Below are positions 1 through 5,864 of a DNA stretch of 10,000 bases, in pieces. The position numbers were made by a program, and so were the translations under genes. How positions within the stretch are numbered: position 1 is the stretch's first letter; every line of letters begins with the position of its first letter. The notes under the pieces are model-generated. The model did not search any database and was not told where the DNA came from. It saw only the letters and a program-made list of their open reading frames with translations. The DNA comes from Chloroflexota bacterium. GTDB lineage: Bacteria; Chloroflexota; Anaerolineae; Anaerolineales; Villigracilaceae. The DNA lies in NCBI GenBank assembly GCA_020217065.1, contig JAIWOB010000060.1, positions 1 through 10,000 of the forward strand. Reading direction: 5' to 3'.

Positions 1-662
1 CTCGGGAAAAAATACAAACCGAGGTGATTGCTTCGATTCCCATGTGGCGGGCGTTTATCGCAAGCGATTTAATCTTTGGCGCGCTGATGATTGTCGTTTT
101 GTTTGCGCTGGCGGTTTGGGGGGTGGGACGCATGGTCGCTTCTCAAAATAAAAGCGCCGAACCTACCGCGCTTTCGATTGCGGAGGCTCTCGCAGACCTT
201 CCTTTGCCGACCCCTTCGCCCGCCGCTCTTGCGACTCAAATTCCAGCGGAAGAAAATGCCGCAATCGTTACGCCTTTGACGGAAGGGGATATCCCTCAAG
301 CGTTGACTGCGAATGTTGTCGTGCAAATTTTTGCGCTGGAACGCGCCTTTTTGCGGGTCTCCGTGGATGGGAAACAAGCGTTTGAAGGGCGTCTTGTTCC
401 GGGCGAAACTCGGGTCTTTGAGGGCGACACGGAAGTGCTGGTGTTGACCGGCAACGCCGCCGCGTTGCGAGTTTCTTACAATGGACGGGACCTTGGTTTG
501 ATGGGTAGGGAAGGCGAGGTCGTCAACCGCTTGTACCTTGTCGCCGGAGTCGCAACTCCAACCGCCACTATCTCGCCGACGCCGACGAATACGCCGCCGG
601 TGACTTCCACGCCGCTTCCGACGGCGACGGCGCAAGCCGCTTCCACCGCCGCCGGAGAGTGA
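1..662 (+). CDS. RodZ-like membrane protein, C-terminal part (DUF4115 domain), cut by window edge
   Basis: The reading frame is already open at base 3, so the true start lies outside the window; a GTG at 24 is only the first possible internal start. One hydrophobic segment lies at about 63-131 (FGALMIVVLFALAVWGVG). A Ser/Pro-rich linker follows, then at about 312-542 a domain matching the RodZ C-terminal domain (DUF4115): VSVDGKQAFEG, VPGETRVF, LTGNAAALRVSYNG, LGLMGREGEVV. Known RodZ proteins have a cytoplasmic helix-turn-helix domain, one membrane span and this extracytoplasmic domain, and they link MreB to cell-shape control. The helix-turn-helix part cannot be seen here. The last 35 or so residues are a low-complexity Thr/Pro tail (ATPTATISPTPTNTPP). 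I am confident of the domain. Whether the protein acts as a true RodZ is inference. Confidence 0.85.
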   Translation, partial: REKIQTEVIASIPMWRAFIASDLIFGALMIVVLFALAVWGVGRMVASQNKSAEPTALSIAEALADLPLPTPSPAALATQIPAEENAAIVTPLTEGDIPQALTANVVVQIFALERAFLRVSVDGKQAFEGRLVPGETRVFEGDTEVLVLTGNAAALRVSYNGRDLGLMGREGEVVNRLYLVAGVATPTATISPTPTNTPPVTSTPLPTATAQAASTAAGE

Positions 663-764
663 AGGCTGCGGAGTGGAAAAACGTCAAATTCATCTGGAAT
701 TTTAATCTTCCGCGCGTAACTTATTCTTATCTCCGGCATCTATCAAATATCGAATACGAATTTC

Positions 765-770
765 GGAGGT
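765..770 (+). promoter_or_regulatory. Strong ribosome binding site for the glutaredoxin-like gene
   Basis: GGAGGT lies 6 bases before the ATG at 777 and fixes that start. The 114 bases between the previous stop codon and this gene show no convincing -35/-10 pair and no terminator, so read-through from upstream is possible. Confidence 0.8.
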
Positions 771-776
771 ATCCAG

Positions 777-1031
777 ATGACAGAGGTAAAACCCCAACCT
801 AAGGTTATTGTGTTTAGCACGCCTACCTGCTCCTTTTGCAACATGGCAAAAAGCTATTTCCGCGAGAAAGGCGTCAAGTTTACCGATATCGACGTCAGCC
901 GCGACCCGGCTGCCGCCCGCGATATGGTTCGTCGTTCCGGGCAAATGGGTGTGCCGGTGATTGATATTGGAGGCAAAATCATTGTCGGCTTTGACCGCCC
1001 GAAAATCAACGCCCTGTTGGGAATTAGATAA
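777..1031 (+). CDS. Glutaredoxin-like thiol-disulfide oxidoreductase
   Basis: This 84-residue protein has the thioredoxin fold of small glutaredoxins. Strand 1 (KVIVFSTPT) leads into the redox motif C18-S-F-C21, which starts helix 1 (NMAKSYFREKG). The second strand is KFTDIDVSRD. The cis-proline loop is M57-G-V-P60-V and is followed by the GG turn at 65-66 and a short C-terminal helix (RPKINALL). The CxxC dithiol and small size fit the YruB/NrdH-like subfamily of single-domain cytoplasmic glutaredoxins, which reduce disulfides with electrons from glutathione, thioredoxin reductase or another donor. The donor and substrate cannot be read from sequence. The start is set by GGAGGT 6 bases upstream. 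groES begins 21 bases after the stop, so the two genes are probably co-transcribed, which hints at a shared role in protein folding or oxidative stress. Confidence 0.9.
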   Translation: MTEVKPQPKVIVFSTPTCSFCNMAKSYFREKGVKFTDIDVSRDPAAARDMVRRSGQMGVPVIDIGGKIIVGFDRPKINALLGIR

Positions 1032-1052
1032 ATTCAAAGAAGGAGAAACGAT

Positions 1053-1325
1053 ATGGCAAAACCAAACATCCAACCCCTCGGCGCCCGCGTCCTCATCCGC
1101 CCGCTTGAGCAGGAGTCCAAGACTTCTTCCGGCTTGTACCTGCCCGAAACCGCCAAAGAGAAACCGCAGACTGGCGAAGTGGTCGCCGTTGGCGACGACG
1201 AAAGCGTCAAACTCAAAGTCAAAGATAAAGTTCTGTTTGCCAAGTATAGCGGGACTGAATTGAAATTTGACAACGTGAATTATCTTCTGCTCGACGCAAA
1301 CGACGTTCTTGCCCGCCTGAATTAA
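1053..1325 (+). CDS. groES: Co-chaperonin GroES (Hsp10)
   Basis: GroES forms the seven-subunit lid of the GroEL folding chamber in the cytoplasm. The 90-residue protein, slightly shorter than the usual 94-97, shows the family landmarks: N-terminal strand IQPLGARVLIRPLE, the mobile loop at about residues 17-34 with its hydrophobic GroEL-binding tripeptide L28-Y-L30 (I-V-L in Escherichia coli), then TGEVVAVG, VKDKVLFAKYSGTE and a C-terminal LLLDANDVLARL. The start is supported by AAGGAG (1040-1045) seven bases before ATG. The gene follows the glutaredoxin-like gene by 21 bases and ends at a strong terminator, so groEL is not in this unit. No CIRCE (HrcA operator) inverted repeat is visible upstream. 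The Tyr inside the mobile-loop tripeptide is a mild departure from the common Val. Confidence 0.96.
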   Translation: MAKPNIQPLGARVLIRPLEQESKTSSGLYLPETAKEKPQTGEVVAVGDDESVKLKVKDKVLFAKYSGTELKFDNVNYLLLDANDVLARLN

Positions 1326-1346
1326 AACGCAGCGTCTCCGCCTATG

Positions 1347-1386
1347 CGCCTGTTCTTGTTCTCTCTGGGAAGGAACGGGCGTTTTT
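1347..1386 (+). terminator. Rho-independent terminator after groES
   Basis: An 11-bp stem (1347-1357 with 1371-1381, two G-U pairs) closes a 13-base loop and is followed by five T (1382-1386). It starts 21 bases after the groES stop and ends the glutaredoxin-groES unit. Confidence 0.85.
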
Positions 1387-1390
1387 AATG

Positions 1391-1432
1391 AAAAAAGCCC
1401 GACGCGCCTTGCGGTTGGTTTGGCGTCGGGCT
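1391..1432 (-). terminator. Rho-independent terminator of the 39-codon minus-strand gene
   Basis: A perfect 10-bp stem (AGCCCGACGC at 1396-1405 with GCGTCGGGCT at 1423-1432) has a run of six A on its left side. Read on the minus strand it is a hairpin followed by TTTTTT. There is no T run on its right side, so it works only for minus-strand transcription. It lies 24 bases beyond the stop codon of the small gene at 1457-1576. Confidence 0.85.
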
Positions 1433-1456
1433 TCTAGGGGGAAGGGCAGTCATCCG

Positions 1457-1576
1457 TCATTGTTCCTGGACTCCCATGCTGCTGAGTTCTTCGGCGTTGT
1501 ACTGAGACACGAAGAGGTCCGCGCTGGCGAGGAGAAGCAGAAAGAGAACGACTGCTGCGGCAAGAACGAACATCAT
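1457..1576 (-). CDS. Small hydrophobic protein, 39 residues, unknown function
   Basis: This short gene is not a known family to me. Its support is the complete expression context: AAAGGAG (1583-1589 on the plus strand as CTCCTTT) lies 6 bases before the first of two adjacent ATG codons, and a minus-strand terminator follows the TGA by 24 bases. The product begins MMFVLAAAVVLFLLLLAS, a membrane span of about 16-18 residues, then a hydrophilic acidic tail of about 20 residues rich in Glu, Gln and Ser (SQYNAEELSSMG). An Ala-Ser-Ala at 17-19 could be a signal peptidase site, which would release a 20-residue peptide. The lack of positive charge before the hydrophobic core argues instead for a stably anchored single-span protein. 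A weak -10-like AATATA (TATATT on the minus strand) lies at 1610-1615. Function unknown. Confidence 0.75.
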   Translation of the reverse strand: MMFVLAAAVVLFLLLLASADLFVSQYNAEELSSMGVQEQ

Positions 1577-1651
1577 AAGGGACTCCTTTCTCTACAATAT
1601 GTTTACGCTAATATAACGCTTTTCCGCAAAAAAAGATGCACCCCCAACAGT

Positions 1652-1675
1652 ACTGTAATGCCCTGGCAATACAGT
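1652..1675. promoter_or_regulatory. Imperfect 24-bp palindrome, possible operator
   Basis: ACTGTAATGCCC and TGGCAATACAGT are inverted copies matching at 10 of 12 positions. The element overlaps ACAGTACTGT (1647-1656, a perfect 10-bp palindrome) and abuts ACAGTTTTGT (1671-1680), a near copy 24 bases away. It lies about 75-100 bases upstream of the small minus-strand gene and about 110 bases before the tRNA promoter. The layout suggests a dimeric regulator site, with the minus-strand gene the nearest candidate. The regulator is unknown. Confidence 0.35.
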
Positions 1676-1756
1676 TTTGTAAGGGACAGGCTTAAGACGG
1701 TTTCTAAAGCGAATTGGTTCCCGACCCTGAAGTTTTTTGCGCCTCTTTTCACGGAC

Positions 1757-1784
1757 TGCCGGCGTTTATCCAAGCCCGCCGGCA
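1757..1784. repeat. 8-bp inverted repeat just upstream of the tRNA promoter
   Basis: TGCCGGCG (1757-1764) and CGCCGGCA (1777-1784) form a perfect GC-rich stem with a 12-base loop. It ends one base before the -35 hexamer of the tRNA promoter. No T run follows on either strand, so it is not an ordinary terminator. A protein-binding site or chance is possible. Confidence 0.4.
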
Positions 1785-1785
1785 T

Positions 1786-1813
1786 TTGACAAAACAGCCA
1801 TTTGGGATAAAAT
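1786..1813 (+). promoter_or_regulatory. Sigma-70-type promoter of tRNA-Leu
   Basis: TTGACA (1786-1791), a 16-base spacer and TAAAAT (1808-1813) match the housekeeping consensus well. The expected start of transcription is near 1820, about 20 bases before the mature tRNA. Confidence 0.8.
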
Positions 1814-1841
1814 ACACCCCGCACAACCGAAAGATTGGCTT

Positions 1842-1925
<84 letters not shown>

Positions 1926-1926
1926 C

Positions 1927-1958
1927 AAAAACAAACCCGCGCGCGGGTTTGTTTTTTT
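1927..1958 (+). terminator. Rho-independent terminator after tRNA-Leu
   Basis: AAAAACAAACCCGCG and CGCGGGTTTGTTTTT form a perfect 30-base palindrome (1927-1956), and the T run continues to 1958. The GC-rich core with A/T flanks makes it potentially bidirectional. It begins one base after the tRNA discriminator base. Confidence 0.92.
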
Positions 1959-2001
1959 ATCAGAAAACCGCTTTGGGCGTTGATTAAAAAACGCGCGAAG
2001 G

Positions 2002-2010
2002 TGGTATAAT
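2002..2010 (+). promoter_or_regulatory. Extended -10 promoter of gyrA
   Basis: TGG-TATAAT (2002-2010) is a consensus -10 hexamer with the upstream TG of extended -10 promoters. The -35 candidates are poorly placed: TTGATT (1980-1985) is 19 bases away and TTAAAA (1984-1989) is 15. Predicted transcription start is near 2017, giving a leader of about 100 bases. Confidence 0.75.
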
Positions 2011-2024
2011 TGCGCTGGAAAAAC

Positions 2025-2079
2025 AAACTTCCTTCATCTAATGCGGACACGAAGTTTTTGCCCATCTTCGTGTCTTTTT
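2025..2079 (+). promoter_or_regulatory. Possible attenuator in the gyrA leader
   Basis: GACACGAAG (2046-2054 with one extra G at the base) pairs perfectly with CTTCGTGTC (2066-2074) over 9 bp, with an 11-base loop, and is followed by TTTTT (2075-2079). This is a complete intrinsic-terminator shape placed after the gyrA promoter and before its start codon. AAACTTC (2025-2031) can pair perfectly with GAAGTTT (2051-2057), which overlaps the left terminator arm, so the two pairings exclude each other. That is the geometry of an attenuator with anti-terminator, but the alternative stem has only 7 bp and no ligand domain is evident. Confidence 0.5.
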
Positions 2080-2116
2080 ATGCCCCTGCGGCGAGATTTC
2101 CCCCTTTTTTTGAGGA

Positions 2117-4651
2117 ATGATGGTTGACGACACTTTGAACACCGGTAACGTCCAATCCATTGATATTGACGCCCAAATGCGCGAGGCGTACCTCGATTAC
2201 GCCATGAGCGTGATTGTGGCGCGCGCCCTGCCCGACGCCCGCGACGGCTTGAAACCCGTTCACCGCCGTATCTTGTACGCCATGCACGAATTGGGCATCC
2301 GTTCAAATTCCGCCTATAAAAAGTCCGCCCGTATTGTCGGCGAAGTGCTTGGAAAGTATCATCCGCACGGCGACTCGGCGGTGTACGAATCCATGGCGCG
2401 CATGGCGCAGGATTTCTCCATGCGTTATTTGCTGGTGGACGGTCAGGGCAACTTCGGTTCGGTGGACGGCGACTCGCCCGCCGCGATGCGTTACACCGAA
2501 GCCCGCCTGCAAAAAATGGCGGAAGAAATGCTGGCCGACCTCGACAAGGACACGGTGGACTTCGGTCCCAACTTCGACGATTCGCTGCAAGAACCGCTTG
2601 TCCTGCCCGCCCGTTTGCCCAACCTTTTGTTAAACGGGTCTTCGGGGATTGCCGTCGGCATGGCGACCAATATCCCGCCGCATAACCTGCGCGAAGTGGC
2701 TGGAGCAATCAATTACCTGATTGACCGTTACGACAATATCGAAGAAGTGACCGTGGACGACCTGATGAAATTTATTCCCGGTCCCGATTTTCCCACCGGC
2801 GGCATGATTGTTGGCGCGGAAGGGATTCACGCCGCCTACAGCACGGGACGCGGACGAATCGTCGTGCGCGGCATCGCCCATATCGAAGAAACCAAGTCGG
2901 GACGGTATCAAATTAACATCACCGAGATACCGTATCAGGTCAATAAATCTTCGCTCATCGAGCGCATCGCCGAATTGGCGCGCGAAGACAAAATTGACCA
3001 AATCTCCGACATGCGCGACGAATCGGACCAGCGCGGCATGAGCGTTATCATCGAATTGAAGCGCGGCGCGCAGCCCAAGAAGGTTTTGAACCAACTCTAC
3101 AAATTTACGGCGCTGCAATCCACCTTTGGCGTGCAGATGCTGGCGCTGGTCGCCGACGAGAGCGGGCGCAGCGAACCGCGCACGTTGACTCTCAAGCGCA
3201 TGTTGCAGATTTTCATCGAGCATCGTCAGACGGTGATTACCCGCCGCTCGAAATTTGAACTGGCAAAGGCGCAGGCGCGTTTGCATATTCTCGACGGCTT
3301 GTTGATTGCCCTCAATAACATAGACGCCGTCATCAAGACCATCCGCGAGGCGGAGGACGCCGACGCCGCCAAGACCAATTTGATGACCCGTTTCAAACTG
3401 AGCGAACTGCAGGCGCAGGCGATTTTGGATATGCAGCTGCGCCGTCTTGCCGCCCTCGAACGCTGGAAAATCGAAGAGGAACACAAGCAGACGCGGGCTG
3501 TCATCGAATATCTTGAAGATTTGCTGGCAAACCCAAAGAAAATCCTCGCCCTCATCAAGGACGATATGAACGAGATGGCGCAGAAATTTGGCGACGACCG
3601 CCGCACCCAAATTTCAGCCGAAGCGAAGGAAGACATTCACGACGAAGACCTCGTTCCCGACGAAGCCGTCCTCATCAGCGTTACCGAGCGCGGATACGTC
3701 AAGCGCATGGCGGCTTCGGCGTTTCGCTCTCAAAGCCGAGGCGGGCGCGGCGTGATGGGGCATACGACAAGAGATGAGGATGAAATCATGATGCTCATCC
3801 CCGCCCGCAGCCTAAATACCATGCTCTTTTTCTCGGATAAGGGTAAGGTCTATTCTGAGAAGGTGTATCAAATTCCCGACGCAGACCGCGCCGCCAAGGG
3901 GATACCGCTGGTCAACGTGTTGGCGCTTGGTCCCAATGAAAAAGTGACGGCGGCGATGGCGGTCGGCGACTTTTCCAAACACCATTATTGCGTCATGATG
4001 ACCGCGCGCGGGAAAATCAAGCGCGTTTCGATGGAGGAATTCGCTTCTGTCCGTCCTTCGGGTTTGATAGCCATATCTTTGGAGGAGGGCGACCAATTGG
4101 GTTGGGCGCGCCTGACTTCCGGCAAGGATGAGATTATCATCGTCACCGAAAACGGGCAGGCGCTGCGTTTTAGCGAAGAGAAAGTGCGCGCGATGGGACG
4201 GCAAGCGGCGGGCGTGCAGGGCATTAAACTCAGGAAAGGCGACGCCGTAACCAGTATGGACGTGGTTGAAAAAGACGGCGATTTGCTGGTTATCACGACC
4301 AAAGGCTTTGGCAAGCGCACTCCGCTGGAGGAATACTCCGCCAAGGGACGCGCCACCGGCGGAAATTACACCATCAACCCCAAAGTGCTGGAAGAAATTG
4401 GAAAGATTGCGGCGGCGCGCGTCGTTCAAGAAGCCGACGATTTGACGATTATGACCGCAAACGGCGTGACGCTGCGTTTGAAGGTCAGGGATGTCAAAGA
4501 AGCGGGGCGCGCCACGAAGGGCGTCCATCTCATCAAACCGCAGGAGGGGGACGAGGTGGCGTCCATTGCGCGGATTTCCGCCGAGGACTTGAAGAAGGTC
4601 GGCGCGGAGACGAATGACGTCGAAGCCGAAGCGCAGCCGAAACTTGTATAA
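2117..4651 (+). CDS. gyrA: DNA gyrase subunit A
   Basis: GyrA is the breakage-reunion subunit of the A2B2 gyrase, which introduces negative supercoils using ATP bound by GyrB. The 844-residue protein has the winged-helix/tower/coiled-coil core to about residue 500, with [19 protein letters not shown] at 38-56 and catalytic Tyr126 in [10 protein letters not shown]. It ends in a six-bladed DNA-wrapping domain. The GyrA box at 539-545 reads Q-S-R-G-G-R-G, against the usual Q-R/K-R-G-G-K/R-G; its presence favours GyrA over ParC. The quinolone region reads [10 protein letters not shown], with Ser87 and acidic Glu91 both retained, so no classic resistance change is seen. Two ATGs (2117, 2120) follow GAGGA at 2112-2116; the second has slightly better spacing. 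gyrB is not in the window. The gene ends at a bidirectional terminator. Confidence 0.96.
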   Translation: MMVDDTLNTGNVQSIDIDAQMREAYLDYAMSVIVARALPDARDGLKPVHRRILYAMHELGIRSNSAYKKSARIVGEVLGKYHPHGDSAVYESMARMAQDFSMRYLLVDGQGNFGSVDGDSPAAMRYTEARLQKMAEEMLADLDKDTVDFGPNFDDSLQEPLVLPARLPNLLLNGSSGIAVGMATNIPPHNLREVAGAINYLIDRYDNIEEVTVDDLMKFIPGPDFPTGGMIVGAEGIHAAYSTGRGRIVVRGIAHIEETKSGRYQINITEIPYQVNKSSLIERIAELAREDKIDQISDMRDESDQRGMSVIIELKRGAQPKKVLNQLYKFTALQSTFGVQMLALVADESGRSEPRTLTLKRMLQIFIEHRQTVITRRSKFELAKAQARLHILDGLLIALNNIDAVIKTIREAEDADAAKTNLMTRFKLSELQAQAILDMQLRRLAALERWKIEEEHKQTRAVIEYLEDLLANPKKILALIKDDMNEMAQKFGDDRRTQISAEAKEDIHDEDLVPDEAVLISVTERGYVKRMAASAFRSQSRGGRGVMGHTTRDEDEIMMLIPARSLNTMLFFSDKGKVYSEKVYQIPDADRAAKGIPLVNVLALGPNEKVTAAMAVGDFSKHHYCVMMTARGKIKRVSMEEFASVRPSGLIAISLEEGDQLGWARLTSGKDEIIIVTENGQALRFSEEKVRAMGRQAAGVQGIKLRKGDAVTSMDVVEKDGDLLVITTKGFGKRTPLEEYSAKGRATGGNYTINPKVLEEIGKIAAARVVQEADDLTIMTANGVTLRLKVRDVKEAGRATKGVHLIKPQEGDEVASIARISAEDLKKVGAETNDVEAEAQPKLV

Positions 4652-4676
4652 AGCGTTACCCTCTCGCCTAAGGCGT

Positions 4677-4713
4677 AAAAAAGCGGACTCGACGACAGGC
4701 GAGTCCGCTTTTT
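4677..4713. terminator. Bidirectional terminator between gyrA and the minus-strand cluster
   Basis: AAGCGGACTCG (4681-4691) pairs perfectly with CGAGTCCGCTT (4700-4710) around an 8-base loop. A run of six A on the left (4677-4682) and five T on the right (4709-4713) let it act on both strands. It serves gyrA 25 bases after its stop and the 76-residue protein gene 20 bases beyond its stop. Confidence 0.93.
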
Positions 4714-4732
4714 GCGTTTTGGCGGCGAGACC

Positions 4733-4963
4733 TTAAAATCCAATCTTTCCCAAAACCAGCAGCGCCATTCCTCCGATGAGACATACGGCAAAGAAGAACA
4801 TGACGGACAAAATGAACCTTTGAACGCCCGTCATTCCTAAAACGCGCCTGGAGCCGCTGGGCGCAAAGAACGACCTTGGACTGGACGCCGATTGCAGAGT
4901 CGCCGCCTCTTCTTCTTCGTAGAATTGGCTGGCGGCGGCGTCTTCGCGGAGATTATCGAACAT
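4733..4963 (-). CDS. Small single-span membrane protein, 76 residues, unknown function
   Basis: I do not recognise a named family. Residues 1-45 are hydrophilic, with an acidic patch E16-E19 and basic R39-R40. Residues 49-71 (RFILSVMFFFAVCLIGGMALLVL) are a clear membrane span, and only a short GKIGF tail follows, so this looks like a tail-anchored protein with its N-terminus probably in the cytoplasm. The start is well supported: AGAGGTGA (4967-4974 on the minus strand) is almost fully complementary to the 16S rRNA tail and lies a few bases before ATG. The gene begins 27 bases after the biotin ligase stop and is the last gene before the shared terminator, so it closes the rho-to-ligase unit. 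No link to biotin metabolism is visible in the protein itself. Confidence 0.82.
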   Translation of the reverse strand: MFDNLREDAAASQFYEEEEAATLQSASSPRSFFAPSGSRRVLGMTGVQRFILSVMFFFAVCLIGGMALLVLGKIGF

Positions 4964-4990
4964 AAGTCACCTCTGTTTAAAGAAAGTATA

Positions 4991-5767
4991 TCACGGCATC
5001 GGTCTCAGGCTGACGTCTCCGTAGCGGACGACGACGATGTCTCCCTTTCTGTCGCGCAGACGTAAACTGCCGTCTGGTTCAAGCCCCAACAATTCTCCTT
5101 CCACGAGGGAGTCGCCCGCCGCTTGAACTTGTTCTCCGCGAAAGGCAAGCGCGCGCTCCCAGGCTTCGAGCAGTTCGTCGGTCTCGATGCTCCCGCGCCA
5201 GCGAAGAAAGGCGCTGAGGATGTCGAAAAGGATGTCTTCGCGGTCGGGCGTTTTTTGACCGAGTTCGTCTTCAATACTGGTGGCGGGAAATTGAAGCGCG
5301 CGCGCAGGCGGCGCCGACGCCGTGTGGATATTGACGCCCATGCCGACCACTAACGAATCCACTTCGTCGCCGCTCCAGACGGTTTCAATCAGGATGCCGG
5401 CGGCTTTTTTCCCGTTTAATAAAATGTCGTTGGGCCACTTGATTTGCGGCTTGAGTCCCAGCCTGGAGCAGCAATCCGCAATGGACAAAGCCGCCAGTCC
5501 AACCGTCCGCGAGAGATGGGAGAGGTGAGAATTGGAGGGACGCAGAATTAAACTGAAAGCAAGGGCTTGTCCTTTGGGAGTAAACCATTGCCGGTCAAGG
5601 CGTCCGCGTCCGTGAGTTTGTTCATCCGCAACGACTATCGAGAAATCCGCCGCCCCCGCCGCCGCCCATGCCAGGGCTTCGTCGTTCGTCGAGCCGGTGG
5701 AGTTAAAGTAACGCAGCCCGCCAAGTTTAAGTTTCGAGAGTTTCTTTTTGAGGGAGTTTTCGTTCAT
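4991..5767 (-). CDS. birA: Biotin--[acetyl-CoA-carboxylase] ligase, monofunctional
   Basis: The enzyme activates biotin with ATP to biotinyl-AMP and attaches it to a lysine of the biotin carboxyl carrier protein of acetyl-CoA carboxylase or related enzymes, in the cytoplasm. Key motifs are STGSTNDEAL (23-32), the nucleotide loop G53-R-G-R-L-D-R59 with W61, K110-W-P-N-D114, and KKAAGILIE (120-128) with the catalytic-lysine region. A C-terminal SH3-like domain follows (about 210-256: RGEQVQA, GELLGLEPDGSLRLRD). At 258 residues it lacks the N-terminal helix-turn-helix found in the 321-residue Escherichia coli BirA, so it should be an enzyme only, not the biotin repressor. The ATG at 5767 has no visible Shine-Dalgarno sequence; the bases before it are pyrimidine-rich. 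A large inverted repeat (5780-5835) sits directly upstream. Confidence 0.93.
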   Translation of the reverse strand: MNENSLKKKLSKLKLGGLRYFNSTGSTNDEALAWAAAGAADFSIVVADEQTHGRGRLDRQWFTPKGQALAFSLILRPSNSHLSHLSRTVGLAALSIADCCSRLGLKPQIKWPNDILLNGKKAAGILIETVWSGDEVDSLVVGMGVNIHTASAPPARALQFPATSIEDELGQKTPDREDILFDILSAFLRWRGSIETDELLEAWERALAFRGEQVQAAGDSLVEGELLGLEPDGSLRLRDRKGDIVVVRYGDVSLRPMP

Positions 5768-5779
5768 GGAAGGGGGTAC

Positions 5780-5835
5780 GCGGGTAAACAGGCAGACGAA
5801 ACTAAAACGCTTGTTTAGCCTGCCTGTTTGCCCGC
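5780..5835. repeat. 16-bp inverted repeat in the gap before the biotin ligase gene
   Basis: Bases 5780-5795 pair with 5820-5835 over 16 consecutive positions with a single G-U/A-C type mismatch (core AAACAGGCAG/CTGCCTGTTT). The 24-base loop contains a second small stem, CTAAA (5802-5806) with TTTAG (5814-5818). A further partial copy, TTGCCTGTC, lies at 5845-5853. No T run follows on either strand, so it is not a standard terminator. In the minus-strand transcript the hairpin ends 12 bases before the ligase ATG. It may be a REP-like dispersed repeat, an mRNA stabiliser or a translation control element. Confidence 0.7.
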
Positions 5836-5864
5836 CGCTTTTACTTGCCTGTCTTTCCGCTTCA

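Noticed and set aside
1641..1680. LexA (SOS) box resemblance of CTGT...ACAG
   Set aside because: The spacing between CTGT and ACAG is 16 here, not the 8 of the Escherichia coli box, and Chloroflexota LexA sites differ. Kept only as an unknown palindrome.
1388..1789. Plus-strand frame of 133 codons
   Set aside because: It begins inside a minus-strand terminator and crosses the small minus-strand gene and its leader. It has no ribosome site and a composition unlike a protein.
2041..2127. Short upstream frame in the gyrA leader overlapping the gyrA start
   Set aside because: It has no Shine-Dalgarno sequence, no run of one amino acid as in leader peptides, and its codons follow the hairpin by necessity.
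2340..2420. Quinolone-resistance change in GyrA
   Set aside because: The key Ser87 and acidic Glu91 are present as in susceptible enzymes, and Glu at the second site is natural in many bacteria.
2630..3610. Long minus-strand frame of 326 codons opposite gyrA
   Set aside because: It is an antisense shadow of a strongly conserved gene with skewed codon use; it has no ribosome site or recognisable domain.
3812..4528. Minus-strand frame of 238 codons opposite the gyrA C-terminal region
   Set aside because: It is an antisense shadow with no domain and no expression signals.
4664..4676. Small palindrome CGCC-TAA-GGCG after gyrA
   Set aside because: It is only a 4-5 bp stem next to a strong terminator and is easily explained by chance in GC-rich sequence.
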